Of a stretch of DNA of 64,000 bases, positions 1-15,877 are shown in pieces. The notes beneath the pieces are model-generated. The model was not told the DNA's origin and did not search any database. It saw nothing but the letters and a program-made list of their open reading frames with translations. The stretch is taken from contig JASBRY010000008.1 in assembly GCA_030149165.1 (NCBI GenBank), positions 496,001 through 560,000 on the forward strand, written 5' to 3'. Position 1 is the first letter of the stretch; each line of letters starts with the position of its first letter. The stretch is from Phycisphaerales bacterium (GTDB lineage: Bacteria > Planctomycetota > Phycisphaerae > Phycisphaerales > UBA1924). The translations under genes were made by a program, and so were the position numbers.

Positions 1-4116
<4,116 letters not shown>

Positions 4117-4197
4117 ATCGGTTTCTCCCGCCAAGGAGTCAAAGTTCTCATTCAAACAACACGATTCGTGCGGACGATGTGCCCGCGATGGGAGCTG

Positions 4198-8046
<3,849 letters not shown>

Positions 8047-8442
8047 CCAACACCTCGTTGTGGTTCTCAACAGGCGCGCACCATCTCACGATGCTACACA
8101 CATGAAGAACTCGATAAAATTTTGGTATGCCCCGATTGCCGGCCGATAGGGGAAGTCTAGACACCTAAGGACTCACAAACCAGTCCCTTACAAGCAGAAC
8201 CCAAACTGGATTCACCTTGATTTTGGCGTCAGTTCTGCACCCATCCGATCGCCACGAGGAATACCTCGCACACCCAACATCCAATCAAAGATCGAACAAA
8301 ACCGATCTTTTCCGCTTTGTATGCTCAGAAATGGGGATTCACCAGATCCAAACATGAGAGAATCGGGCGTCCCGACTGCGCGGGACGCCCGACAAATGTC
8401 AACAGCCCGCAAAACCGGAGTCTTGCGGGCTTCTTTGAAAGA
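8047..8442 (-). promoter_or_regulatory. Hairpin-rich rplL-rpoB intergenic region
   Basis: A 396-base spacer without a convincing gene, inside the ribosomal-protein/RNA polymerase operon. It holds several inverted repeats: a 9-bp stem at 8404-8412/8423-8431 just after rplL, a 12-bp stem at 8363-8374/8381-8392, a 7-bp stem at 8287-8293/8304-8310, and a shorter imperfect one near 8167-8189. None is followed by a clean U-run on the minus strand, so complete termination is not obvious. Attenuation or RNase processing, as known between rplL and rpoB in E. coli, is a reasonable inference. I could not identify a clear promoter by eye. Confidence 0.5.
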
Positions 8443-8850
8443 TTAAGCGATTTCGATCTCGGCGCCAGCTTCTTCGAGCTTGCCCTTGATTTCTTCTGCT
8501 TCGTCCTTGGAGACGCCTTCCTTGACCTTCGCGCCGGACTCTTCTGCGAGTGCCTTTGCTTCCTTGAGGCCGAGACCAGTGATCTCGCGGATTGCCTTGA
8601 TCGCTTGGATCTTGTTGCCGCCTGGGCTCTTGATGATGACATCGAACGAGGACTTCTCTTCTGCTGCACCACCTGCGTCGCCACCGCCGCCGCCAGCGAC
8701 CATGACAGCGCCGCCTGCTGCTGCTTCGATGCCGTAGGTATCCTTCATGTAATCACCGAGGTCGACCGCTTCCTTGAGGGTGAGACCTGCGAGCTCGTCG
8801 CCGAGTTTGGTGATCTTTGCGTCAAAAGTTTTGGTTGCTTCGTCGGACAT
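8443..8850 (-). CDS. rplL: 50S ribosomal protein L7/L12
   Basis: Stalk protein of the large subunit that recruits translation GTPases; 135 aa. The N-terminal dimerisation helices ([21 protein letters not shown]) lead into an Ala/Gly-rich hinge at about residues 43-62 and then the C-terminal globular domain with the factor-binding motif [12 protein letters not shown]. The hinge is somewhat longer and more glycine-rich than in E. coli. A GGAG Shine-Dalgarno precedes the ATG. It follows rplJ after a 201-base gap, as is usual in this operon, where L7/L12 is needed in several copies per ribosome. Confidence 0.97.
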   Translation of the reverse strand: MSDEATKTFDAKITKLGDELAGLTLKEAVDLGDYMKDTYGIEAAAGGAVMVAGGGGGDAGGAAEEKSSFDVIIKSPGGNKIQAIKAIREITGLGLKEAKALAEESGAKVKEGVSKDEAEEIKGKLEEAGAEIEIA

Positions 8851-9051
8851 TGCCCAACTCCTTCTTCATTACGCGCATCTCTTTGATGCGTCTGACTCGT
8901 TCATCCGAGAGGGGCCGAACCGCTCGGCTCTTTAACCCTGCTCAATCAAGAGCTCAGGGCCAGTCGGATGAGGACGGGTTTCATTGTGTGCCGATGTTCT
9001 TGCGAGCACCGACGGGACTTCGTATCTACACAGCGATCCGTGCGCTCAGGA
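8851..9051 (-). other. rplJ-rplL spacer
   Basis: 201 bases without a supported gene. On the minus strand there is an imperfect hairpin around 8935-8958 (CCCTG and CTC pairing with GAG and CAGGG, with a small bulge). It may influence the extra translation or stability of rplL, but that is inference only. Confidence 0.35.
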
Positions 9052-9594
9052 TTAGACCTTCGCGATGGCTTCGCCTTTTTCCAGCTTCTCTTCGATGCTC
9101 TTGATGATGCCTGCGAGACCTGAACCTGGACCCTTGACCGCACCCATGAGGTTGCGTGCCGGGCTGAGGATGAGGGTAACATCTTCGGCGATCGCTTCTT
9201 CGCGTGTTGGGAACTTGCTCAGTTCCTTCACACCGGCTTCGCCCTCGAAGAGCATGCCGTCGAGGACAGCGCCCTTGAGTTCGATGTCTGGGAACTCCTT
9301 GAGCATCCCGACGATCTCGCGAGCGACATCGACGACCGATTCAGCGCCGTATGCAAGAGCGCTGGCGCCCTTCATAACTTCACTGAGTGGTGCGAGCGAG
9401 GTCTCACCGAATGCTTTGCCGAAGAGGCTGTTCCGCATGATGGTCACACGGATCTCTTTCTTCGCAAGGCCGGTACGGATCGCGTTGGTGTCGTTGGAGC
9501 TGATCCCACGCAGACCGATGACGAGCGCGTTCTCTTGGTCGCCGACGCGGTCGACATAGTCTTGGATCATCATTTCTTTGACTGGCTTACTCAT
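9052..9594 (-). CDS. rplJ: 50S ribosomal protein L10
   Basis: Binds 23S rRNA at the stalk base and anchors L7/L12 dimers through its C-terminal helix; 180 aa, normal length. The N-terminal half carries recognisable L10 elements (ALVIGLRGISSNDTNAIR, then VTIMRNSLFGKAF). The C-terminus GLAGIIKSIEEKLEKGEAI is the helical L7/L12-binding segment. The ATG lies 12 bases after the rplA stop. In other bacteria L10 with L7/L12 represses its own mRNA; no such site can be identified here by eye. Confidence 0.96.
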   Translation of the reverse strand: MSKPVKEMMIQDYVDRVGDQENALVIGLRGISSNDTNAIRTGLAKKEIRVTIMRNSLFGKAFGETSLAPLSEVMKGASALAYGAESVVDVAREIVGMLKEFPDIELKGAVLDGMLFEGEAGVKELSKFPTREEAIAEDVTLILSPARNLMGAVKGPGSGLAGIIKSIEEKLEKGEAIAKV

Positions 9595-9606
9595 CTGATG
9601 ACCCCT

Positions 9607-10296
9607 TTATTCTTCTTCACTCGCCAGAGCAACCTGGACCCCTGGGGTCATGGTGCCGCTGAGCGTGATCTTCTTGATGTAACGACCCTTGACTGTCGAA
9701 GGACGCGCCTTCTCGATCGTGGTCACGAAGTGGTTGTAGTTCTCGAGCAGATCCGCTTCCGAGAAGCTCATCTTGCCGAGAATCGCGTGGACATTCCCGC
9801 CCTTGTCAGCACGGTACTCGAGCTTACCAGCCGAGAAGTCCTTGACGGCTTCGGCAACCTTCGGAGTCACTGTCCCGTTCTTCGGAGATGGCATCAGTCC
9901 CTTCGGACCAAGCACCTTACCCAGAATGGACATGACACGCATCATGTCAGGAGAAGCGATCGCGACATCGAAGTCGAACCAGCCACCCTTGACCTTGTTG
10001 ACGAGTTCATCGCCTCCAGCTTCGATCGCGCCAGCCGCCATCGCGTCCTTGACATGCTCAGGAGCACAGAACGCGATCACTCGCTTGGACTTGCCGATCC
10101 CCTTGGGGAGCGAGACCGAACCACGGATCATCTGATCCGCGTGCTTGACATCCACGCCGAGGTGCATGCTGATCTCGACCGACTGATCGAACTTGGTGCC
10201 TTTGAACTTCTTGACTGCTGCGACGGCTTCCGGTGCTTCCAGTGGCTGAGCGGGAACCAGAGCAGCGTTTTCTTTTGCTCGTTTGGTCATAGCCAT
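9607..10296 (-). CDS. rplA: 50S ribosomal protein L1
   Basis: Large-subunit protein of the L1 stalk that helps release deacylated tRNA; 229 aa, typical length. Family signatures include FDQSVEISMHLGVDVKHADQ, VRGSVSLPKG-like text (RGSVSLPKGIGK), and KVLGPKGLMPSPKNGTVT, which is the L1 signature. The start is two bases after the rplK stop, so the two genes are almost certainly translated from one message. The usual L1 feedback on the rplK leader is known in other bacteria; it is not demonstrated here. Confidence 0.97.
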   Translation of the reverse strand: MAMTKRAKENAALVPAQPLEAPEAVAAVKKFKGTKFDQSVEISMHLGVDVKHADQMIRGSVSLPKGIGKSKRVIAFCAPEHVKDAMAAGAIEAGGDELVNKVKGGWFDFDVAIASPDMMRVMSILGKVLGPKGLMPSPKNGTVTPKVAEAVKDFSAGKLEYRADKGGNVHAILGKMSFSEADLLENYNHFVTTIEKARPSTVKGRYIKKITLSGTMTPGVQVALASEEE

Positions 10297-10298
10297 GA

Positions 10299-10724
10299 TT
10301 AGCCCTCCACCGTGATGCCCATGGAGCGGGCGGTCCCAGCGATGATCTTCATCGCCGCGTCGATATCGTGTGCATTCAGGTCTTCGCCTTTTTCTTCAGC
10401 GATCTTCTTGCACTGCTCAGCAGTGATCGAACCAACGATGTTCTGTGGTTCGCCGGATCCCTTCTCAAGACCCGCTGCTTCTTTGATCAGCACAGACGCT
10501 GGAGACGACTTGATGTCGAACTCGAACGAGCGATCGTTGTAGACGCGAACGACGCAACCAACGACCTTGCCGTTGAGTTGGCCGGTCGCGGCGTTGAACT
10601 GCTGAATGAACTGCCCAGGGTTGACACCCTTTGCACCGAGAACAGGACCCAGAGGCGGAGCCGGCGTTGCCTGCCCTCCCGGAGCCATGATCTTAAACTG
10701 CTCAATTAACTCTTTTTCGGCCAT
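10299..10724 (-). CDS. rplK: 50S ribosomal protein L11
   Basis: Large-subunit protein of the GTPase-associated centre; 141 aa, exactly the family length. It begins [20 protein letters not shown] and contains [17 protein letters not shown] and the C-terminal RNA-binding [18 protein letters not shown]. The frame is open 35 codons further upstream, but the ATG at 10724 has a very strong GGAGGTGGAG site a few bases before it and gives the standard N-terminus. It is the first gene of the operon here. secE, nusG and tuf, commonly upstream in bacteria, are absent. Confidence 0.97.
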
Positions 10725-10981
10725 TTGATCTCCACCTCCCACATCACGCACTCGTTCTTCCGAACACCCGATCTGGCCAGATCGGCACGCATGTGGTTCA
10801 CACGGTTCACAATGATCCCAGCACACCACGCGATGCGCCGGGCCCCGACTCTAGACCGCGCCGATCAAGCAGTCCAGAAATCCGTGTCTATTGAGTTGTC
10901 AATTCAGCAGTTCCATCACACACAGCATGATGGACAACACCCCAATTCACCCCGCTACACCAATCAAAATCCGACCATCTA
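10725..10981 (-). promoter_or_regulatory. Region upstream of rplK
   Basis: 257 bases without a gene, between the stop of a secreted-protein gene and rplK. A consensus -35 hexamer TTGACA lies on the minus strand at 10897-10902, but no good -10 stands at 16-18 bases. A 7-bp inverted repeat at 10911-10917/10927-10933 could end the upstream transcript, although it lacks a U-run. The ribosomal operon promoter is expected here. Confidence 0.4.
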
Positions 10982-11863
10982 TCAAGGCTTGGTCAGCAAG
11001 AACTCGTCCACGATCTCCTGCTCCAGCCCAAGGTCGATCGCACGATCGAGCATCTCACCAGCTCGCTCGAATCGACCCTCGGCTTGCATCAACATCGCGA
11101 CGATGAACCACCGCTCCGCTGTCGGATACCGCTGCGCGTGCTTGACGCACTTGACGAGCAGCGTCCTGAGTGTCCCTTGGTCGATCCCAAGAAACTCCGG
11201 ATCGAAGGGATCCGCGCCCAGAGCCGGATCATTGATGTATGCGCTGTGCATCATCTCGATCGCGATGTCGAGGTCATTCATCAAACCCACGGCGATCGCG
11301 AACTCGCGGAGCACAACCCAATCTTCAGGATTGTCCTGGAGATAAGAGCCGTAGGACCCAATCGCCCACTCAGCGACCTCGCGATGGAAGGGTTCTTCTT
11401 TGAGTCGAGGAAGATCCAGATACGGGCAATCGGGATTATCGCAGAAGTGCGCATAGCCGTCTTCAGTTGTTGGACGCTCAACTCCACGCATCTCATCGCG
11501 TGCTTTGACAAGCTTCTCATACTTGATAATTCTGGAGTTGGGATGATCGATGACATCATTGTCCGAGGTCACAAGCTCTTGCCAAGGTCCATGAATCGGA
11601 TCATTCGCAGGACGCTCATAGCGCCAAGTGCCGGGACCAAAGCTGAAGTTGTACCGATAGGTGAAGATCCAAGTCACCGTACCCCCACCACTGGTGGTAT
11701 AGGTCCCTGTTGTCGTGCCGGACTGACCACCCGACTGACCAGAAGTACTGCTGGTTGTCACCGTCGTCGTGCCTTGGTTGTTGCTGACGCTTGTTTGAGC
11801 GTGCAGCGATTGTGACAGCACACATACCAACGAACACGCAAGGATTCGGATTGTCTGCTTCAT
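10982..11863 (-). CDS. Secreted helical-repeat (TPR-like) protein, paralogue 1
   Basis: Function unknown; 293 aa. The ATG at 11863 has a GGAAG site and begins a clear signal peptide (MKQTIRILACSLVCVLSQSL, cut near HAQ). A Ser/Thr/Gly-rich low-complexity stretch follows at about residues 22-60. The rest is alpha-helical and resembles tetratricopeptide repeats (EDWVVLREFAIAVGLMNDLD, LMQAEGRFERAGEMLDRAID). A conserved two-cysteine motif HFCDNPDCPYL stands in the middle. It is clearly homologous over most of its length to the adjacent upstream gene, so the pair arose by tandem duplication. The gap between them is 32 bases, suggesting one transcript. The product should be periplasmic. Confidence 0.8.
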   Translation of the reverse strand: MKQTIRILACSLVCVLSQSLHAQTSVSNNQGTTTVTTSSTSGQSGGQSGTTTGTYTTSGGGTVTWIFTYRYNFSFGPGTWRYERPANDPIHGPWQELVTSDNDVIDHPNSRIIKYEKLVKARDEMRGVERPTTEDGYAHFCDNPDCPYLDLPRLKEEPFHREVAEWAIGSYGSYLQDNPEDWVVLREFAIAVGLMNDLDIAIEMMHSAYINDPALGADPFDPEFLGIDQGTLRTLLVKCVKHAQRYPTAERWFIVAMLMQAEGRFERAGEMLDRAIDLGLEQEIVDEFLLTKP

Positions 11864-11895
11864 GATCTTCCGTTCAGTTCTCTGTACCAGTTCGT

Positions 11896-12720
11896 TCATG
11901 GCGCGGTCACCATGAATGCTACTGCGATGGATTCCTCAAGTCCGAGCTCGATCGCCCGATCAAGCATCTCCGATGCACGCCCGAATCGCCCTTCAGCCTG
12001 CATCAGAGCCGCGACCACAAACCACCTCTGAGGGCTCGGCGCACGATGCGCGTGCTTCACGCAATTGACAAGGAAATCCCTGAAACTGCGTGAATCAATC
12101 CCAAGAAACTCCGGATCGAATGGGTCGCTGCCAAGCTCGGGATTGTTCAGATACGCCGAGTACAACACATCGATCGCGATATCCAGATCCATCAGCACGC
12201 CTACGGAAATCGCGAACTCCCTGAGCACATTCCAGTCCTCAGGATGTTTCTCAAGATATTTGATGTACCATTCGATTGCGTACGGTGCGTAGGCCTTGCT
12301 CTGTGTTGCTTGATCACTCTGATCCCGATATAGATATTCGCAGCTTGGATTATCACACAGGTGATACATGCCGCCAGGAACCTGCGGCCGAACCACGCCC
12401 CGCATCCGATCTCGCGCATGCTGGAGTGCGTCGTAGTCCACGAGCCGAGTGTTCGGATGTCCGACCTCGTCCATGTCTGAGGTCAGCAGCTCTTGCTTTG
12501 GTCCTTCGAGCAAAATCCGTTCAGGTTTTTCAACGATCCACCCAACACTGCTGCTCCAGCTGTATTGCGAACTGGTTTTGGTCCATCGGACGACATTCCC
12601 GTTCGGAGTGCGATATTCACCAGAGGTCGCTTCGTGATACCCAGGCTGACCAAGCACTGAAGCGGAGGCGCCACAGAGCACAGCAATCAAACTCTTGAAG
12701 ATGACAGACTGCTTCCACAC
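11896..12720 (-). CDS. Secreted helical-repeat (TPR-like) protein, paralogue 2
   Basis: Function unknown; about 274 aa. Shared blocks with the downstream neighbour include HPNTRLVDYDALQHARDRMR, HLCDNPSCEYL, DPFDPEFLGID and LMQAEGRFGRASEMLDRAIE. An ATG lies nine codons upstream at 12747, but a GGGGAG site sits just before tandem GTG codons at 12723 and 12720. Starting there gives a proper signal peptide (WKQSVIFKSLIAVLCGASAS), so GTG at 12720 is preferred. It lacks the Ser/Thr/Gly-rich linker of its partner. It could be a structural or scaffold protein of the periplasm; there is no catalytic motif. Confidence 0.78.
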   Translation of the reverse strand: MWKQSVIFKSLIAVLCGASASVLGQPGYHEATSGEYRTPNGNVVRWTKTSSQYSWSSSVGWIVEKPERILLEGPKQELLTSDMDEVGHPNTRLVDYDALQHARDRMRGVVRPQVPGGMYHLCDNPSCEYLYRDQSDQATQSKAYAPYAIEWYIKYLEKHPEDWNVLREFAISVGVLMDLDIAIDVLYSAYLNNPELGSDPFDPEFLGIDSRSFRDFLVNCVKHAHRAPSPQRWFVVAALMQAEGRFGRASEMLDRAIELGLEESIAVAFMVTAP

Positions 12721-12808
12721 CACGGCTCCCCTTTCTGTATCATCCAACCGATCCGTCTGTGAATCGCTCCGGTTGCACCCTCGACCCCCTCATCACCTAC
12801 AGTCTCGC

Positions 12809-13426
12809 ATGAATAGAGCCTCAGTCCAAGCCCTCGCCGTTGCATCCGCCGCTTTTCTTTTGCTCCCACTCGCGGGATGCTCCGGGTTCGGGTTTGTAGG
12901 TTCCGCCGGATCAAGCATCACACGCGACTCCTCAGGATTGATCTTTGAGACTGAGTACCCCATCCGCGCGTACACCTATGACGACCGGAATACCGCGGAT
13001 GTCTACATGACCGATCTTTCGGATGCTGAACTTTCTGCGTTCTTCACTGAATCAAGAGACTGGTCGCAGATCACAGGCACCATCGCTCGCGTTCACCTCT
13101 TCCTAAGTCCCAAACCTGGACGCACTCCGATCGAACCAACCGCGGCGTCCGCTTCAGTCCGATGGATCATCATCACTGAAGGCGAGATCGGAGTCTACGA
13201 CGGCGCCGGATTCATGATCCCAGGAGGACGCGTCACCGGCGGTTCGATCTCAGGATCCATCCGCAACGCGCCGCTCAAGCTCACTCGCAAAACTCCAGGA
13301 TTCGCCGATCCGCTCGTGACCCCAGAGATCGACATCAAGTTCGGGACCAAGGTCGATGAGCAGAGCGCCGACGAGCTCGCCGCACGCGTCGAAGCACTCG
13401 CGGCTCGCGCCGAACCGGTTGAATAA
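12809..13426 (+). CDS. Predicted lipoprotein of unknown function
   Basis: 205 aa. The start at 12809 gives a lipoprotein signal peptide ending in the lipobox LAGC, so the mature protein should be lipid-anchored after processing by Lgt (encoded further right) and LspA. The rest is a mixed, probably beta-rich domain with no motif I recognise (YDDRNTADVYMTDLSDAEL, then a Gly-rich segment GGRVTGGSISGSI). The C-terminus is an Ala/Glu-rich helix. It is divergent from the tandem secreted pair and convergent with the secreted protease. The two convergent genes share a hairpin terminator. Confidence 0.75.
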   Translation: MNRASVQALAVASAAFLLLPLAGCSGFGFVGSAGSSITRDSSGLIFETEYPIRAYTYDDRNTADVYMTDLSDAELSAFFTESRDWSQITGTIARVHLFLSPKPGRTPIEPTAASASVRWIIITEGEIGVYDGAGFMIPGGRVTGGSISGSIRNAPLKLTRKTPGFADPLVTPEIDIKFGTKVDEQSADELAARVEALAARAEPVE

Positions 13427-13430
13427 AAAA

Positions 13431-13454
13431 TCCCGCGAGCAAATACTCGCGGGA
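13431..13454 (-). terminator. Rho-independent terminator between convergent genes
   Basis: Perfect 9-bp stem 13431-13439/13446-13454 with a six-base loop. On the minus strand it is followed by a run of six T, so it mainly ends the protease transcript. It also lies directly after the stop of the plus-strand lipoprotein gene and may work in both directions. Confidence 0.85.
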
Positions 13455-13479
13455 CTTGTAGTTCAGAACTGGAAATCGA

Positions 13480-15672
13480 TTACGGACATCCCGCAGCATA
13501 CTGCGCGAGGAACTCACTCACATCGAGGAAGTTGAAGCTCCCATCGGAGACCAAGTCCGCGCTCGGATCCTGATTGCCGTACGCAGCAAGGAATGCTGAA
13601 ACATCAAGGAAGTTGAGCGAACCATCCTGCTCGAAGTCCGCGGCACAATCAGCACCACAGACCTGAGAAGCGATCATGAATCCATCAATACCTGCTTCAA
13701 CGAGTGAATCAGCGCCTTCGTCTGCGATGGTGACTCGCATCTTGAAGATCTGCGTTGGTTCAACATAGTCGGCGATTCGGTAGCGTTTGATCTCCCAACC
13801 ATTGGTGTCGTCGATCTCATCGACCGGGAACCAGTTGATGCCTACATTGGGTGAGAACTCGACAATGAGTCGCTCATTGTCTTCTGTATTCACCCACGCC
13901 CAGAAGCTGACGATCGGATCGTCCACGGCTGTCGCGTCGTAGAAGTTCGAGACCGCTTGGGTCGTCCCTCCATCAAGATCTTCAAAGATTCCTCGACCGG
14001 TGACAAAGCATCTGCCTGACCCATCAGCGTCGAAACTCGGTCCACCGTTGTTTGTGGTATCAATCGGCAGTACTCGCTCGAAGTTCCCTGCGGTCACACC
14101 TGTATCAACTGTGGTCCATCCAGCAGGATTCTGGAAGTCATCTACAACAGCGACTGTCAACTCATCGAGTGCAATTGTTGTAAGCGGCGCTCCTGCCCCC
14201 GCCTCTGGGTACTGTGTCACATTTCCATCTGTGTCGCTGATCTGGAAATAGTAATACAAATCTGTACCGCAGTCGACGGCCGGCAGTTCTGCCTCATATG
14301 TTGTCGCGTTGATAAAGGTCGATGCGATTGCTTGGTAACCCGATCCAGAATCGAGGAACAAGGTTGGTGTCCCGATGATCGTCCGATCGTGATCGTTGGA
14401 GATGATGAGTTGGACCGTCTCGCCGCCGTCAGGTGATACGAAATCTGGTGCTGGGGAAACATCCGCTTGGATCGTGCGAGGCGCCGCAATTCCCGTTGGA
14501 TTCGCAAGCGCGTTCTGGAGCCCGGCATTGAACAGATTGCAGCCGTTGTTCCAGCCGCCACCTGAACCGCATCCCGCGTTGGTGTGGATACCGATCGCTT
14601 GGTTGTTGTCGTCATCGAGGATGACCGATCCTGAGTTTCCTCCAGTGGTGTCGGTCGTGTAACGAACGACATTCCCTGAGTATCCTCGGAATGGGCCGAC
14701 ATGTGTTTTCTGGATGCCGTTCCATGTTGGAGAGATCGGCGCTGAGGTCGTACCGTATCCAGTGATGCGGATCGGTCGTCCATCGTTGGCAATCGGTGAT
14801 GTCGCGAGGTTGTGCGAATCTCCCTGCGCCTGGAGCGGAGTCAGTCCGGTATCCGTGTTATCGAACACGCCAAAGAAACCCCAGTCATTCCCGAGTGTGA
14901 TGCTGCCCGGAGTCTTTTGAACGGATGCCGCGTCGAGCACATACTGATCCTGAGGCGGCGGGTTCTGGTATCCACCTCCGCTTGTGGAGAATGGCACATT
15001 GAACTGCACCACATTCCCTCCGGACGGGTTGCAGTGCGCTGCGGTCAAGAATGTGCTGCCGTGATCTGAGAACAACCACGCGGAGCAACCAATCGGCATC
15101 AATCGAGCATCACGCGGATCGTCCGATGGAACACGATCATCGGTGCTAAAGCAGATCGACGCCGGATTCACAGAAGGCGATGCTTGCACGCCTCCAATCA
15201 CGACTCGATCCATCTTGTTTGAGTTGGGAGACGCCATGATCTCGACGCGGACCGCATTGCCGTTGAAGTACGCCGTTGTGTTTCCCCACACCTGCAGCGC
15301 CTCAAAGTCGAGGTACTGCTCATAACCATCCAACAGTGATGTGATGCGCAGGTAACTCTCACGCGAGTTGCTTGTCGCGGATGCGAGATCAACCTGATCA
15401 AACTCAAGTCTCAGCCAAGCCGCGTCCTCAACACGGACGACCTCGGACCAGATGACCTCTTGGATCTGGTTTTGACCGTCAGTTGTGCCGCCGGATTGCT
15501 GACCCAAGATCTCGGTCGCGATGACCATTCCTGAGTCGATGTTCATGTCGATCTGACGAAAATCTGCTTCAAGTGTTTCGACTGGGATGTTCTCAAGTGT
15601 GTCCCCGTTCGGCGCGGCAACAACCCCGGTTGCGACGCCGCAAAGCGTCAACAAAGCTGCAATAGAATGCAT
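13480..15672 (-). CDS. Secreted trypsin-like serine protease with C-terminal GC-type dockerin anchor
   Basis: 730 aa. An N-terminal signal peptide (MHSIAALLTLCGVATGVVAA) is followed by a poorly conserved region and then a trypsin-fold protease at about residues 170-390. The apparent triad is H213 (FLTAAHC), D263 (GNDWGFFGV) and S347 (TTGGNSGSV). The GNSGS form resembles V8/glutamyl-endopeptidase-like enzymes. Beta-sandwich-like domains follow (about 400-500 and 510-670). The last 45 residues hold two copies of NFLDVS(A/E)FLA, ending in GCP, as in Phycisphaerales secreted proteins. A strong GGAGG site precedes the ATG. Expected to be exported and possibly surface-anchored; the substrate is unknown. 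Confidence 0.88.
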   Translation of the reverse strand: MHSIAALLTLCGVATGVVAAPNGDTLENIPVETLEADFRQIDMNIDSGMVIATEILGQQSGGTTDGQNQIQEVIWSEVVRVEDAAWLRLEFDQVDLASATSNSRESYLRITSLLDGYEQYLDFEALQVWGNTTAYFNGNAVRVEIMASPNSNKMDRVVIGGVQASPSVNPASICFSTDDRVPSDDPRDARLMPIGCSAWLFSDHGSTFLTAAHCNPSGGNVVQFNVPFSTSGGGYQNPPPQDQYVLDAASVQKTPGSITLGNDWGFFGVFDNTDTGLTPLQAQGDSHNLATSPIANDGRPIRITGYGTTSAPISPTWNGIQKTHVGPFRGYSGNVVRYTTDTTGGNSGSVILDDDNNQAIGIHTNAGCGSGGGWNNGCNLFNAGLQNALANPTGIAAPRTIQADVSPAPDFVSPDGGETVQLIISNDHDRTIIGTPTLFLDSGSGYQAIASTFINATTYEAELPAVDCGTDLYYYFQISDTDGNVTQYPEAGAGAPLTTIALDELTVAVVDDFQNPAGWTTVDTGVTAGNFERVLPIDTTNNGGPSFDADGSGRCFVTGRGIFEDLDGGTTQAVSNFYDATAVDDPIVSFWAWVNTEDNERLIVEFSPNVGINWFPVDEIDDTNGWEIKRYRIADYVEPTQIFKMRVTIADEGADSLVEAGIDGFMIASQVCGADCAADFEQDGSLNFLDVSAFLAAYGNQDPSADLVSDGSFNFLDVSEFLAQYAAGCP

Positions 15673-15877
15673 TGACCATGTCCTCCTCGCCGAGCAAGAA
15701 CCCCGGCGATCTATCTTCTTCAGAAATGTCCAATCACACCATCAAGCCCACGAGGATGGCGTGGTGTTTACACAACGACTGGACACCCTATCCGATCGGA
15801 GAGTCCGATACCAGATAGAAATCGGGTTCATTCCAATAAGATCGCTGAAAGTGCCCACAAATAAGGGAAGATACCGA

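Noticed and set aside
8212..8412. A 66-codon frame in the rplL-rpoB spacer
   Set aside because: No ribosome-binding site, low-quality protein sequence, and it crosses the strong hairpins; better explained as a non-coding leader.
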